A DNA stretch of 64,000 nt from Gambelia wislizenii (taxonomy: Eukaryota; Chordata; Lepidosauria; Squamata; Crotaphytidae). Under the pieces are notes generated by a model. The model made no database searches and was not told the origin of the DNA. It saw nothing but the letters and a program-made list of their open reading frames with translations. The stretch covers positions 380,910,687 through 380,974,686 of the forward strand of contig JAUMIR010000001.1 in the NCBI GenBank assembly GCA_030847615.1. Direction: 5' to 3'. This document shows positions 53,801-57,919 of this stretch, one piece after another; position 1 is the stretch's first letter; every line of letters starts with the position of its first letter. The translations under genes were made by a program, and so were the position numbers.

Positions 53801-55368
53801 GAGGAGGAGGGAGAACTACTTCTCCTTGTTTTTCCTCATGGGACAAGAAAAGATACACCAACTCATGAGTTGACGTAATTTTCATTCTGTTCACTGGACA
53901 TGTCAGGAGTACAGGAAAGGGTGGGATCATATGGATTAACAGCTGCTGCTGAGACACCCACTTTTTATCCTCTCTGGTGTCAGAGTTCTGAGAGCAGAGG
54001 TATCTTTGGCAGATCTTTCCACAGTGGCAAGCAGGAGTGTAGTGAACCCAGATCTTCCTTGCTAACAGAGTGATTTGAAAAACAAAATCCTCCCCCTCCA
54101 GAATGTCCTTTGAGGGACCATAGTATCGCAGTGGAAGAAAGAAAGAATTGTTCAAAATATTCATACAGAGTATGTATTATTTTGTGTGCAGCTGTTGCAC
54201 CTGATGCACATGTTCAGCCCATCAATTCATTTATAAGTCAGAAGAGGACAGGACTGGAATCAGCCCAACTTCTCCTGTCTCAAATCCTTCCCCTTGTGTT
54301 TCTTTTCTCTTTTGTTTCACCTTCCTTGGGACTTGTTTCGATTTATCAGAGTCTGCAATGAGAGGAATGGGGCAGTGTTGAAACTCTGATTCTACCAAAT
54401 TCATTTGTGACTTCATATCTTTGTCATGCTAACCTAAGCTATGGCTGAAGTGGAAATCAGAAACTAGTTTTTTCTTTATATGAGCCAGGATCACATTAGA
54501 TCCTTGTGCTAATGGGAAAAGCCTGTCAGTGGATTTCAGGTGGGGGGGGGGAGGTGTGAGATTTCCTCGCTCCTATGCAGCCCCACATAATTTTTTTAAA
54601 AAATGGATGCTCTCCTCTCCCTCTCTCCACCCCAGCCCTCAGTGCCATTCAGGACTCTGTTCTGGATGCTATCCCAGATATGGATGGCACAGGCAAATTG
54701 ATGGCACACAGAAGGAAAGGGGAATTCACTTCTTTAAGATTTGCTGATGGGCTTCTTCCATCAGTGCAAGAACCCTGCTGGATCCTGGTCATTGTGGTCA
54801 AACATTTAGGTATTTGCATACATCTACTGAGAAAAATAAAAGATAAGTCAAGATAAAATTTCACTGATAGCTATTCTTTGCTTTGCTTTTCTATGCTCTG
54901 CTAATGTTTACTTCTTTCCTGTTATACCTTGTCTTGCCTTTCTTTGTTTATCAAATGGTGCCATGTTTTCCTTTCTATTTTTTACCTTGCTTCTATAGTA
55001 ACTTAATGATCTGTACTCCAGGCTTCCTTTCATGGGTTATCAAAATAACATAAAGGCGGTAATTAAGGGTCCTTGTTGTGTAGATAATAATTCCAGCATA
55101 AAGTAGTACAGGATAACATTTTTATTCATTTGGGGTTTATGTCATCAGAAATGGTAAGCAGCTGCTTTCTTCACTTGATGATCTTTTCTTTGTTGTTTCT
55201 CAGGAGGAATTGAACAATGATCAACTGAAAGATCTCTCAGAAAAGGCAGATGACAAAGACGGCCTCCAAAATGGATTGAATAAAGCAGTTCAGAGCCATC
55301 TGCCTGGTTATAACTCATGTGAAAAATCCTACACTAATCCAAGCATAGAGAGGGAATCTCATTTTTAG
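5417..55368 (+). CDS. SLC5A12: Sodium-coupled monocarboxylate transporter 2 (SLC5A12), complete 15-exon gene
   Basis: Coding exons: 5417-5773, 14807-14872, 20562-20613, 21679-21746, 23246-23400, 27242-27382, 29828-29957, 30767-30855, 35583-35695, 39419-39486, 49750-49836, 50346-50521, 50870-50973, 52813-52943, 55204-55368. They sum to 1902 nt, 633 residues plus TAG, with every intron GT/AG and phases consistent. The product belongs to the SLC5 sodium/solute symporters, which import lactate, pyruvate, nicotinate and short-chain fatty acids with Na+ across apical membranes of kidney tubule and gut. Visible landmarks are [15 protein letters not shown] (TM2, residues 63-77), [14 protein letters not shown], and [15 protein letters not shown] (TM9, 349 on), the region that coordinates sodium in this family. 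Two N-glycosylation sequons are present (N225, N485). It fits SLC5A12 better than SLC5A8 in the [14 protein letters not shown] TM1, the CRPVCN-like tail and a C-terminal HF instead of a PDZ-type TRL. The ATG at 5417 has A at -3 and gives an N-terminus a few residues longer than the mammalian one. Paralogue assignment rests on recalled family sequences. Confidence 0.95.
6481..6705 (-). mobile_element. tRNA-type SINE of a third family, minus orientation
   Basis: Plus-strand text runs gacttatggtgaccct, ttccattgccttcc, gctgagagggtgtgactt, gaaccctggtttcccagag, tagtccaacacttaaacc. Read on the minus strand it starts with a tRNA-like head (gtttaagtgttggacta, box B near gggttcagatccc). Related copies lie at 41812, 57468 and 61018. 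Confidence 0.75.
7006..7603 (+). mobile_element. Same transposon family, copy 2
   Basis: Begins ggagatgatcagaca and ends gcatctaataatctac. Inner blocks ttcctgtcccacaatctcca, caggagtgaacagagctc, ctgttctcgtgagaagattt and cacccagaagtgttctg match the other copies. The flanking triplets are aga and aaa, so the duplication is uncertain here. Confidence 0.7.
8350..9210. other. GC-richer stretch of intron 1, unclassified
   Basis: Higher GC than its surroundings with some CpG around 8930-9160 (ccaccacgcggaagag) and a run of gcaagcaagccagcagcagc. It could be an old LTR or an unrecognised element. No long frame or terminal repeat supports either. Confidence 0.3.
9606..9640. repeat. (CT)n then (GT)n microsatellite
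   Basis: About 11 CT units followed by a short GT run. Confidence 0.85.
10060..10350. repeat. Long imperfect palindrome, about 290 bp
   Basis: The inner arms are strong: 10119-10201 pairs with 10216-10293, including a perfect 15 bp (gggtctttttgctaa and its inverse). Pairing weakens outward to about 10060 and 10350. It looks like a MITE that is all terminal repeat. No target duplication could be fixed. Confidence 0.75.
11712..12085. mobile_element. hAT-like element, right end lost (tentative)
   Basis: Starts caggggtgaggaaaacgc followed by agcctggaggccacat, like the start of 35909. The matching right terminus is not found before the SINE at 12092. Confidence 0.5.
12092..12310 (+). mobile_element. 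tRNA-type SINE of a second family
   Basis: Head gactggtataatggtttgga with a degenerate box B. The body includes cccagcttaacatacctcat, ggggttattgtgaggataac and gaaccatgtacaccagcttc, ending ggaaggctggatatacatgt. This is a known-looking reptile SINE body. I am not sure of the family name. Confidence 0.7.
12490..14062 (+). mobile_element. L2-type LINE, decayed, plus strand
   Basis: Reverse transcriptase text appears in pieces: [20 protein letters not shown] and [20 protein letters not shown] (12534-12770), FNIYMK and CHQYADDTQ (about 13145-13235), then [14 protein letters not shown] and [19 protein letters not shown] (about 13410-13620). It ends with gaaaggtggtatacaaatga and a T/A-rich tail near 14062. 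Frames and gaps are many. It is dead. Confidence 0.85.
14185..14690 (+). mobile_element. Second L2-type 3' end, plus strand
   Basis: [23 protein letters not shown] at 14189-14260, then a 3' UTR ending cctgggaggccttatgggct and an AAATAAA-rich tail. It lies directly behind the first L2 piece and may be a separate insertion. The same tail occurs at 37435-37655. Confidence 0.8.
14807..14872 (+). CDS. SLC5A12: SLC5A12 coding exon 2
   Basis: Residues 120-141 ([11 protein letters not shown]... IVQT), 66 nt, phase 0 on both sides. The acceptor is preceded by a strong T-rich tract (tcattttttcttttag) and the donor is gtaaga. YLELRFNK is a family signature that follows the exon 1 ITSTYE directly. Confidence 0.95.
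16155..16615 (-). mobile_element. CR1 LINE 3' end, minus strand
   Basis: The minus-strand frame at 16303-16611 reads [40 protein letters not shown] and [14 protein letters not shown]. The 3' UTR ends in the CR1 signature ctcttccaactctatgattc (inverted at 16155-16180). About 460 bp remain. Confidence 0.9.
17575..18040. repeat. C-rich, G-poor low-complexity tract
   Basis: Dominated by CCCACC, CCCTCC and CACCCA on the plus strand with few G, including (CCCT)n at about 17598-17616. The minus strand has four or more GGG runs close together. Long apparent frames in all directions here are a by-product of composition. Confidence 0.85.
19751..19972. mobile_element. Palindromic hAT-like MITE, copy 2
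   Basis: Inverted ends gctgctgacacactgcagaa and ttctgcagtgtgtcagcagc match over 20 bp. Inner text catcctatggaatcctgggg and caaatcccagaattctattg is shared with the other copies. Confidence 0.72.
20562..20613 (+). CDS. SLC5A12: SLC5A12 coding exon 3
   Basis: Residues 142-158 plus one base of codon 159 (52 nt). It encodes [17 protein letters not shown], the conserved TM4 segment of SLC5A8/A12. Acceptor catag, donor gtgagt, phase 1 exit. It is too short to stand out as an open frame and was found by continuing the protein. Confidence 0.94.
20614..21678 (+). other. SLC5A12: SLC5A12 intron 3
   Basis: Phase-1 intron of 1065 bp. It contains a full tRNA-derived SINE at 21361-21626, just before exon 4. 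The first 740 bp show no feature. Confidence 0.9.
21361..21626 (+). mobile_element. tRNA-derived SINE, full copy
   Basis: Begins accctggtggcacagtggct and ends ggtggggtataaatacc, with a box B-like gttcaattcc. It aligns over its length with 32054-32338. Confidence 0.85.
21679..21746 (+). CDS. SLC5A12: SLC5A12 coding exon 4
   Basis: Residues 159-181 ([23 protein letters not shown]), 68 nt, entering in phase 1 and leaving in phase 0. Acceptor gttttcag, donor gtaagt. This is TM5 of the transporter. Codon 159 (GTG, Val) is built across intron 3. Confidence 0.95.
22475..22678. mobile_element. Palindromic hAT-like MITE, copy 3
   Basis: Shares atgaatccactttagctacc, atggcaacatcctgcagttt, cctaaactgcaaattttagg and ggcagttcaaatggaatcat with the family. 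Ends are worn (tctgtagtatgaaaggc). Confidence 0.65.
22850..23015. repeat. Dispersed stem-loop repeat, copy 1
   Basis: Arms cagctgtccaatatgctgaa (22885-22904) and ctcagcaccttggatagctc (22923-22942), followed by a shared downstream block with ttccaactaaaacccaaagc and ggaagccaccagccacca. Confidence 0.6.
23246..23400 (+). CDS. SLC5A12: SLC5A12 coding exon 5
   Basis: Residues 182-232 plus two bases of codon 233 (155 nt). It begins [13 protein letters not shown], the conserved family motif before TM6, then a hydrophobic segment [15 protein letters not shown]. An extracellular loop follows with a glycosylation sequon NGS at N225. Acceptor aatag, donor gtaagc. Confidence 0.96.
23654..23893. mobile_element. 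Tigger-like MITE, second copy
   Basis: Starts cagttggcgctctgtatcc after TA and ends ccaagggcccattg before TA (23894-23895). Better preserved than the copy at 453. A G-rich stretch (ggggtgagggggtggggtgg) replaces part of the right side. Confidence 0.82.
23986..24785 (-). mobile_element. L2-type LINE 3' part, minus strand
   Basis: The minus-strand frame 24281-24772 reads [49 protein letters not shown] and [20 protein letters not shown], the RT C-terminus of the L2 group. The 3' end passes through aagccgccccggttgccgag to (AAT)n at 23986-24013. The 163-codon frame is the best kept L2 piece here, so this is the youngest L2 copy. Confidence 0.9.
25169..25522. mobile_element. Palindromic hAT-like MITE, copy 4, split by an L2-type tail
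   Basis: Left half ggatcctttcacactgcag to ccctaaactgcaaa. Right half tcccaggattccagaagatg to aatatgaaagggtcc. About 130 bp of inserted sequence (25312-25445) separates them. Confidence 0.75.
25312..25445 (+). mobile_element. L2-type or SINE 3' tail inside a MITE
   Basis: Text gatgtgagctgccttagttc, tctgggagaaaggtggcat, then AAATAAAT repeats. It interrupts the palindromic MITE at 25169-25522, between ctaaactgcaaa and tcccaggattcc. Confidence 0.7.
26928..27028 (+). mobile_element. 3' end of the same tRNA-derived SINE
   Basis: Only the tail is present (acttaaaacaatttgtaagc, tagccttatggctgaacagt, ggggtataaataac), matching the two full copies. Confidence 0.75.
27040..27195. repeat. Dispersed stem-loop repeat, copy 2
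   Basis: Arms gaactatccaaagtgctgaa (27048-27067) and ttcaacattttagatagttc (27088-27107). The downstream block includes aaagttcagaataaaacctg and gaactaccagtcaccac. Confidence 0.6.
27242..27382 (+). CDS. SLC5A12: SLC5A12 coding exon 6
   Basis: Residues 233-279 plus two bases of codon 280 (141 nt). It encodes [14 protein letters not shown], then TM7 ([19 protein letters not shown]) and the intracellular [12 protein letters not shown] loop. GVNQSxxQRxxSC is highly conserved among monocarboxylate and iodide members of SLC5. Acceptor tgcag, donor gtaagt. Confidence 0.96.
27529..27645. mobile_element. Short palindromic MITE
   Basis: Inverted blocks: cccttcagatgttgtgggat on the left and agagttgtagtccaaaatgtctgg on the right, around ccagtatggccaatgg. 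It resembles the common reptile hAT-type unit with acaactcccat arms. Half-copies are visible near 829-880 and 37775-37825. Confidence 0.55.
27650..28400 (-). mobile_element. RTE-type LINE remains, minus strand (tentative)
   Basis: Read on the minus strand, about 27650-27880 gives broken text resembling RTE elements between endonuclease and RT (KN-like basic stretch, EELY, then DEPTI... EVEVAL and [15 protein letters not shown] ends). The region is T-rich on the plus strand, as expected for an inverted LINE. Conservation is poor and the limits are guesses. Confidence 0.4.
29132..30485. other. hAT-like termini around exon 7 (tentative)
   Basis: Text gggataagcaaacttggtgg at 29145-29164 and tagttggccactcctgg at 30469-30485 resemble left and right hAT ends. 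Exon 7 lies between them, so they cannot be one simple element. They are more likely remnants of two. Confidence 0.3.
29828..29957 (+). CDS. SLC5A12: SLC5A12 coding exon 7
   Basis: Residues 280-323 (130 nt), entering in phase 2 and leaving in phase 0. It encodes TM8 ([23 protein letters not shown]), then CDPWT and SAPDQ, a family hallmark on the extracellular side. The acceptor follows a (CT)n run (tctctctctag). Confidence 0.96.
29958..30766 (+). other. SLC5A12: SLC5A12 intron 7
   Basis: Phase-0 intron of 809 bp. Sequence near 30467-30485 (gttggccactcctgg) resembles a hAT-type terminal repeat. Nothing else is recognised. Confidence 0.88.
30767..30855 (+). CDS. SLC5A12: SLC5A12 coding exon 8
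   Basis: Residues 324-352 plus two bases of codon 353 (89 nt). It encodes LMPYFVM, then [15 protein letters not shown], the first half of TM9. Acceptor aaacag, donor gtctgt. Intron 8 splits codon 353, a serine of the sodium-site motif SGTLST. Confidence 0.95.
32054..32338 (+). mobile_element. tRNA-derived SINE nested in the CR1
   Basis: Box A-like tggtgcagtggttaaatgcc and box B-like gcaagttcaattcc mark a tRNA-type head. The tail (ctctgatagccttgtggctg, ggggtataaataaataa) is shared with copies at 21361 and 26928. It interrupts the CR1 C-terminal region, so it is younger than that LINE. Confidence 0.85.
32902..32946. repeat. C13-A10-(GA)n tract within the CR1
   Basis: Homopolymer C, homopolymer A and about ten GA units in a row, absent from CR1 coding sequence, so expanded after insertion. 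Confidence 0.8.
34985..35090. repeat. Dispersed stem-loop repeat, worn copy
   Basis: Only ctttccaaggttccaaacct and the downstream agaagctaccaatggtcac are recognisable. The stem is not kept. Confidence 0.35.
35583..35695 (+). CDS. SLC5A12: SLC5A12 coding exon 9
   Basis: Residues 353-390 plus one base of codon 391 (113 nt). It encodes [13 protein letters not shown], then [14 protein letters not shown] and WISKGL. Two donors overlap here. Using gtaggt at 35696 gives Cys391 and keeps exon 10 in frame. The adjacent gtagag at 35700 would shift the frame. Residue 357 is Ala where the mammalian protein has Ser. Confidence 0.93.
35909..36363. mobile_element. hAT-like non-autonomous element with 8-bp duplication
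   Basis: Starts cagggttggtcaaagc and ends ttgctcacccct plus a, inverted ends of the hAT type. Flanks ccttatat (35901-35908) and cgttatat (36364-36371) agree at 7 of 8 bases, the size hAT enzymes leave. No coding capacity. Confidence 0.72.
37435..37655 (+). mobile_element. L2-type LINE 3' tail
   Basis: Shares ggattctaggactgtttt, gcttttaggaatgttt and cccttgtgggctggaaggca with 14500-14660, and ends in ctataaataaata. Only the 3' UTR is present. Confidence 0.75.
38010..38190 (-). mobile_element. 5S rRNA-derived SINE, minus strand
   Basis: On the minus strand, about 38190 to 38096 reads as 5S rRNA: ctgatcttggaagctaag, gttagtacttgaatgggaga, gaataccaggtgctgtaggc. This covers the internal promoter region. 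A non-5S body then runs to gacaggcaacgtgaaggcac and a CA-like end. A 5S head fused to a different tail is the build of SINE3-type elements reported in squamates. The first part of the 5S sequence is missing or decayed. Confidence 0.75.
38383..38960. repeat. CA-rich minisatellite, about seven units
   Basis: Units share a core like gccaggatgcaagagcccct followed by (CA)n stretches with ccatgctacacacac. Core positions are about 38383, 38451, 38529, 38659, 38745, 38844 and 38948, so the period varies from roughly 70 to 130 bp as the CA part changes length. Confidence 0.8.
39328..39359. repeat. (AT)n microsatellite upstream of exon 10
   Basis: About 15 AT units ending 60 bp before the exon 10 acceptor. 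Confidence 0.85.
39419..39486 (+). CDS. SLC5A12: SLC5A12 coding exon 10
   Basis: Residues 391-413 ([23 protein letters not shown]), 68 nt, TM10. The acceptor tract is strong (tctctctttttcctctctgcag). The donor is gtaact and exits in phase 0. It is followed by intron 10, the longest, which carries the DIRS-like insertion. Confidence 0.94.
40237..40894 (+). mobile_element. Same transposon family, copy 3
   Basis: Begins gagattatcagaaggggac and ends tctgataacctcc. It contains a (GAAA)n expansion at about 40519-40574 and the family block cccagaagtgtttggcaccg. Flanking triplets gta and ata agree at two of three bases. Confidence 0.73.
40519..40574. repeat. (GAAA)n microsatellite
   Basis: About 13 GAAA units inside the transposon copy at 40237. 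Confidence 0.85.
41812..42002 (-). mobile_element. tRNA-type SINE of the third family, head truncated
   Basis: Shares gacttatggtgaccctaagg-like text, tcttggcaaaatttgttcag, tttgccattgccttcctctg and gaggctgaaagagt with the family. The tRNA-like head is decayed beyond ggggatttagccc. Confidence 0.7.
42336..42385. repeat. Left part of an older dispersed repeat split by the DIRS-like insertion
   Basis: A (GT)n run leads into tatgtgccatcaagtcaa and ttggtgaccctatag. Its continuation resumes at 48891 (ttcaatgatttctaaaag and on to ttttacaaactcaaggtc). Together they resemble a common reptile repeat beginning with gtgccatcaagtca and containing ggtgaccctatg. The family name is not certain. Confidence 0.6.
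42402..42558 (+). repeat. Left inverted terminal repeat of the DIRS-like element
   Basis: 157 bp, matching the reverse complement of 48691-48847 with one mismatch (gaatCcaca against gaatTcaca). It contains ggctatatagg, a TATA-like box at about 42529-42539, reading into the element. About 16 bp of unpaired terminal sequence (ttcttcttcgtggtct) lies outside it. Confidence 0.93.
42770..45385 (+). pseudogene. Gag-like ORF of the DIRS-like element, two in-frame stops
   Basis: One frame from the ATG at 42770 to TGA at 45383, interrupted by TGA at 43652-43654 and TAG at 44192-44194. The N-terminus has a Cys/His cluster, CLTCG (10-14), H23, CLMC (26-29), H34 and CRHC (39-42), typical of DIRS Gag-like proteins and suited to nucleic-acid binding. 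Residues about 60-540 are Arg/Ser-rich with many RSRS repeats, like splicing-factor RS domains. The last 320 codons (from 44420) form a more conserved, largely helical domain ending in a basic, proline-rich tail. The first stop is a likely CGA to TGA change in a CpG. It probably packaged the RNA. The 3' end overlaps the RT frame by 221 nt. Confidence 0.82.
45165..47309 (+). pseudogene. Reverse transcriptase-RNase H ORF of the DIRS-like element, one in-frame stop
   Basis: Open in the +1 frame relative to Gag from 45165, with no ATG before the RT domain, so frameshifting or internal initiation would be required. The RT domain has [49 protein letters not shown] and the catalytic YLDD at 46029-46040. 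RNase H follows with [10 protein letters not shown] (Asp codon at 46530), [16 protein letters not shown] and [15 protein letters not shown], covering the D-E-D-D residues. A C-terminal segment ([29 protein letters not shown]) matches the region that DIRS elements carry after RNase H, often called methyltransferase-like. TGA at 46344-46346, probably from CGA, interrupts the RT-RNase H connection. Confidence 0.9.
47291..48337 (+). pseudogene. Tyrosine recombinase ORF of the DIRS-like element, one in-frame stop
   Basis: From ATG at 47291, overlapping the RT ORF by 19 nt, to TGA at 48335, 348 codons. The N-terminal core-binding part includes [20 protein letters not shown] and IRSYVAAVS, then TAG at 47531-47533, probably from CAG. 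The catalytic domain carries the integrase-family residues: box I Arg in SARRASEL (CGA at 47762), box II HSTR (His 48149, Arg 48158), a Trp in ATWAT, and nucleophile Tyr in VKVYKID (TAC at 48257). This enzyme would insert the circular DNA. All catalytic residues are kept, so only the stop disables it. Confidence 0.9.
48513..48608. repeat. Internal complementary region of the DIRS-like element
   Basis: Its left half (48513-48550) is the exact reverse complement of the element's left end (42386-42423). Its right half (48551-48608) is the reverse complement of the right end (to 48890), with one mismatch (catgttg against caggttg). Together they equal the inverted sequence of the two ends joined head to tail. 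In the DIRS replication model this region templates circle closure. Confidence 0.92.
48691..48847 (-). repeat. Right inverted terminal repeat of the DIRS-like element
   Basis: 157-bp inverse partner of 42402-42558. Its TATA-like box reads leftward into the element. It is followed by a longer outer extension (48848-48890) that has no partner at the left end but is copied inverted in the internal complementary region. Confidence 0.93.
48891..48975. repeat. Right part of the split dispersed repeat
   Basis: Continuation of the repeat interrupted at 42385. The junction needs only the shared TTC, with no bases lost or duplicated that can be seen. Confidence 0.55.
49750..49836 (+). CDS. SLC5A12: SLC5A12 coding exon 11
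   Basis: Residues 414-442 (87 nt), phase 0 at both ends. It encodes [17 protein letters not shown] and [12 protein letters not shown], which is TM11 and its lead-in. GGPxLGLFxLGI is conserved across SLC5. Acceptor ttaacag, donor gtaagt. Confidence 0.96.
49837..50345 (+). other. SLC5A12: SLC5A12 intron 11
   Basis: Phase-0 intron of 509 bp, AT-rich. No repeat or other feature is recognised. Confidence 0.9.
50346..50521 (+). CDS. SLC5A12: SLC5A12 coding exon 12
   Basis: Residues 443-500 plus two bases of codon 501 (176 nt). It encodes [21 protein letters not shown] (TM12), then YPAPASK and a variable extracellular loop with a glycosylation sequon NDT at N485. The acceptor is gag (G at -3), an uncommon but used form. 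The donor is gtacca. Confidence 0.94.
50522..50869 (+). other. SLC5A12: SLC5A12 intron 12
   Basis: Phase-2 intron of 348 bp, the shortest of the gene. It carries a (GT)n microsatellite at about 50807-50833, close to the exon 13 acceptor. Confidence 0.9.
50807..50833. repeat. (GT)n microsatellite in intron 12
   Basis: About 13 GT units, 36 bp before the exon 13 acceptor. Confidence 0.85.
50870..50973 (+). CDS. SLC5A12: SLC5A12 coding exon 13
   Basis: Residues 501-535 plus one base of codon 536 (104 nt). It encodes [20 protein letters not shown] and the last membrane span ([11 protein letters not shown]). WYSxSYLYxSxxG is shared with SLC5A8. Acceptor tcctag, donor gttagt. Confidence 0.95.
51716..52028. 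mobile_element. Short palindromic member with the same ends, ACA duplication
   Basis: Ends ggagattatcgga and taataatctcc, flanked by ACA on both sides. The interior is a long inverted repeat (tgggacccagtttcagatg at about 51784 against catctgaaactgggtccca at about 51943), with gctgcagc near the turn. It resembles a MITE using the same transposase as the longer copies. Confidence 0.65.
52145..52335. repeat. Dispersed stem-loop repeat, copy 3
   Basis: Arms gagctatccaaggtgctga (52182-52200) and ttcagcatgttggatggatc (from 52220). The downstream block runs to ggtagctaccattggctatg. Confidence 0.6.
52813..52943 (+). CDS. SLC5A12: SLC5A12 coding exon 14
   Basis: Residues 536-579 (131 nt), cytoplasmic tail. 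It reads [18 protein letters not shown], then [17 protein letters not shown]. The Cys/Trp-rich string resembles the SLC5A12 tail, not that of SLC5A8, and is the best paralogue discriminator. Acceptor atctag, donor gtgaga. Confidence 0.94.
52944..55203 (+). other. SLC5A12: SLC5A12 intron 14
   Basis: Phase-0 intron of 2260 bp. It holds a palindromic MITE (53281-53497). About 53700-55200 shows no recognised repeat or exon. Confidence 0.9.
53281..53497. mobile_element. Palindromic hAT-like MITE, copy 5
   Basis: Ends gggcctattcacactgcaca and ttgtatgaattggccc are inverted. Near the right side is a perfect 17-bp hairpin (arms 53417-53433 and 53437-53453, 3-base loop). Confidence 0.72.
55204..55368 (+). 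CDS. SLC5A12: SLC5A12 coding exon 15 and stop
   Basis: Residues 580-633 and TAG (165 nt). It encodes an acidic, charged C-terminal tail ([19 protein letters not shown]) ending SIERESHF. The terminal HF agrees with mammalian SLC5A12. The PDZ-binding end of SLC5A8 is absent. Acceptor tttctcag. Confidence 0.92.
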   Translation, partial: EELNNDQLKDLSEKADDKDGLQNGLNKAVQSHLPGYNSCEKSYTNPSIERESHF

Positions 55369-55700
55369 CATGGCTCAAAGAAAAGGCATGTAACTAACCA
55401 TGAAAATTGCATATTATTACCACAGTTTTAGATTTTTATTTTATTTTATTTTATTTTATTTTTTGCCGGGAATGCAACCAGCTGAGGAGACACTTATTTA
55501 TAATGTAATGGAGGGTCATTTTTATTTACTGAACTCATTCTATAGCAGAGGAAGAAACCTAAGACTCTAAGAAGTTAAAGGTTTGCTATTTTAAAAAAAT
55601 CCCAGTGTCTTGTTCACAGTTTGAGCAGTCTTCCATTGCTCCTACGCTCACCCTTACATTGCTTCTAGAATTAATAAAGGCAAATGATGCTGTACATGGC
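55369..55700 (+). other. SLC5A12: SLC5A12 3' UTR with poly(A) signals
   Basis: The sequence after the stop contains a (TTTTA)n run at about 55435-55467. AATAAA occurs at 55673-55678, followed by T-rich sequence, and again at 55752-55757. The first is the likeliest end. The exact cleavage site is not visible. Confidence 0.6.
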
Positions 55701-55759
55701 ACTGTTCCTTTCCAATGCTACAGTGTTTTTCAATAGTTTTGTAGGCTGTCAAATAAACT

Positions 55760-57467
55760 CCTTATGGAATGATGTGAAATTTATGAACTCATTATCAATC
55801 TCCCTCCTCAGCACCTTGATCTATCCCTCTGTAGGTGATCATTGTTTGAGAACATTACTGCATGGATGTTGGCTTAAGTTGTAACTGGTGTGTGTGATGA
55901 GTCCAGCAATAGTTTCTTATCAATGATGCTGTGAGAAAGCTGAACACACAACCAGTGATTTACTGAGAATTTTTTAGAGTCCAGCACACCAATTCTCTAT
56001 GCCAATTTATGCTGCCCATCGAAGAAATATGAGTTCTGTCCCCACAGTAGTATTGCTTTCTGCAAATTACATTTACCATGGCATACTGGCTTTGCATCAG
56101 TGTTTCCCACTTGCTAACACACTCTAAGCAGTAACCATGGGGCCGGTTCCATGACAGGGAAAAGTTCGCAAGATTCTGGATCACCGTTCTTTTGCATCAG
56201 AAGAGCATAAATCACACGACTCCCCAGCATTTTCGGAAGATGAGCAATTGTTTTCCTTATAGTTCACACAGGCAAAGGTGGGGGGGGGAATCACCTCCAG
56301 ATGATTAAAGCCAGGCAGGAGGCGGGGAGGGAGCAAGGAGGGGGTCATGGAGACCATAAATAATGAGGGGAGAAAAAGTACAAACAAACAAGGAATCGAA
56401 AGAGCGATCTGTCAACCCCCCTTCCCCAGCTCCGAAAGGCTTCTATAAAGAAAGGAGTGAATGAAAAGACGAACAAGCAAAAGCATGATGGAGCTGTCTG
56501 CTTCCCTTCCCTTCGTGCACACACACACACCACAAAAGCTTGCCTCATTCCTGATTGTTTGAAGCCTTGAATGCAGGCAAGTGAATGGAAGGACAAACAA
56601 ACAAAAGGGTGAACATGTGATAGTCTGTCTCTCCCGCATACACAAATGCATGCACACACACACTCTCACAGCAGCGAAGCACGGGTGGGTTGCAAGCAGA
56701 AGGAGGGTTAATTTTTTTCTCTCCAACCCTCTATTTCGATAAAGCAGAAAGGTCACTCCAACCAATCAGAATTCAGCTTTGCTCACAGTTATTCGAAAAG
56801 GTAAATGATCATTAGTTCCCATGACAAATTATGCGCATTTTTGCGAACTTAATCAAAAAAGTGCGGAAAACTAGCGAAAGCTGATACTGCACGACTTATG
56901 GGTTTTTTGCACCCCCTCCTTCTGAAAAGGGCGCTGTTGCTTTGAAATGCGTGGGAACTATCAGGCTTCTTGTCGCATTCTTTGAGGATTTATTTTGCCG
57001 TGTAAACGACCTCCATGACTCTGACGAAATGGGGAGGACCAATTGAAACAGGAAGAACCACAGCACAGGTTGGAAATGTTATAAACTTAGATGCACAGCA
57101 ATGCAGGTTAAAGGAATTATGAACCCTGGTGATGAACCTGACATTTGGAAGCTTCTTGAATCAAAGATTCCTAAAGGTGAATGCTTAGTCATCACACCTC
57201 CTGAGGCAGCTTATCTTGAGAATGTCACCCCCTTTATACCAAGAACCTCACATTCACCAGTGTTTTCTCAGTGAGACATTCGACAAATAAGGTGGGAACT
57301 GCTCAAGACTCAGTATGAGGGGATAGAGTCTGTCCCAAGAGAAATAAAAGGTGTCATTTGAGCTCCTAACATGTAAAGTAAGTTGTCTGCTCTGAGCTGT
57401 CCAGGGTTGCCCAGCTTGATTCAGACTACTACTGACTGCTTGACTGGTAAGTGCTCGTGCCTTTGTC
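55760..57467. other. 3' flank of SLC5A12
   Basis: Non-coding. About 56140-57060 has more CpG than its surroundings, with inverted words gttcgcaa (56165) and ttgcgaac (56841). It may be an unrecognised transposon. No exon was found. Confidence 0.5.
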
Positions 57468-57695
57468 ATCATAGTTGTTATGTGCCTTCAGGTTGACTCC
57501 AGTTTTCAGTGACCCTGTCCTAGAGTTTTCTTGGCAAGAATTGTCTAGAGGACATTTGTCATTGCCTTTCTTTAAGGTTGAGAGATAGTGACTTGTCCAA
57601 AGACTCACAGTGGGTTTCCATGGCTGAGTATGGATTTGAACCCTGGACTCCCAGAATCCTAGTTCAATTCTCAAACCACCATATCACATTGACTT
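57468..57695 (-). mobile_element. tRNA-type SINE of the third family
   Basis: Full-length copy from tagttgttatgtgccttcag to tctcaaaccaccatatcaca, including gatttgaaccctggactccc, the inverted box B. Confidence 0.78.
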
Positions 57696-57919
57696 TTTGC
57701 AGGTTTGTAAGAATTATGTTGGAACAGTAAACATAACTATCATACATGTTATAGACTTTACATATGTACCTTTTTGCCATTGGGCAAGGGATGTAGTCAG
57801 TTCTTGGGTGAGTACATGGAATTTCACAACGGTAATCATTCCATATGGGCTTAAACCCATTGTTAGCTTTGACCAGGTACAGCCATTGAATCTGTTTTGG
57901 CTTCACATGGCCAGCAGAG

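Noticed and set aside
55960..56765. Cys-rich minus-strand frames downstream of the gene
   Set aside because: No similarity, and CA-repeat composition explains them.
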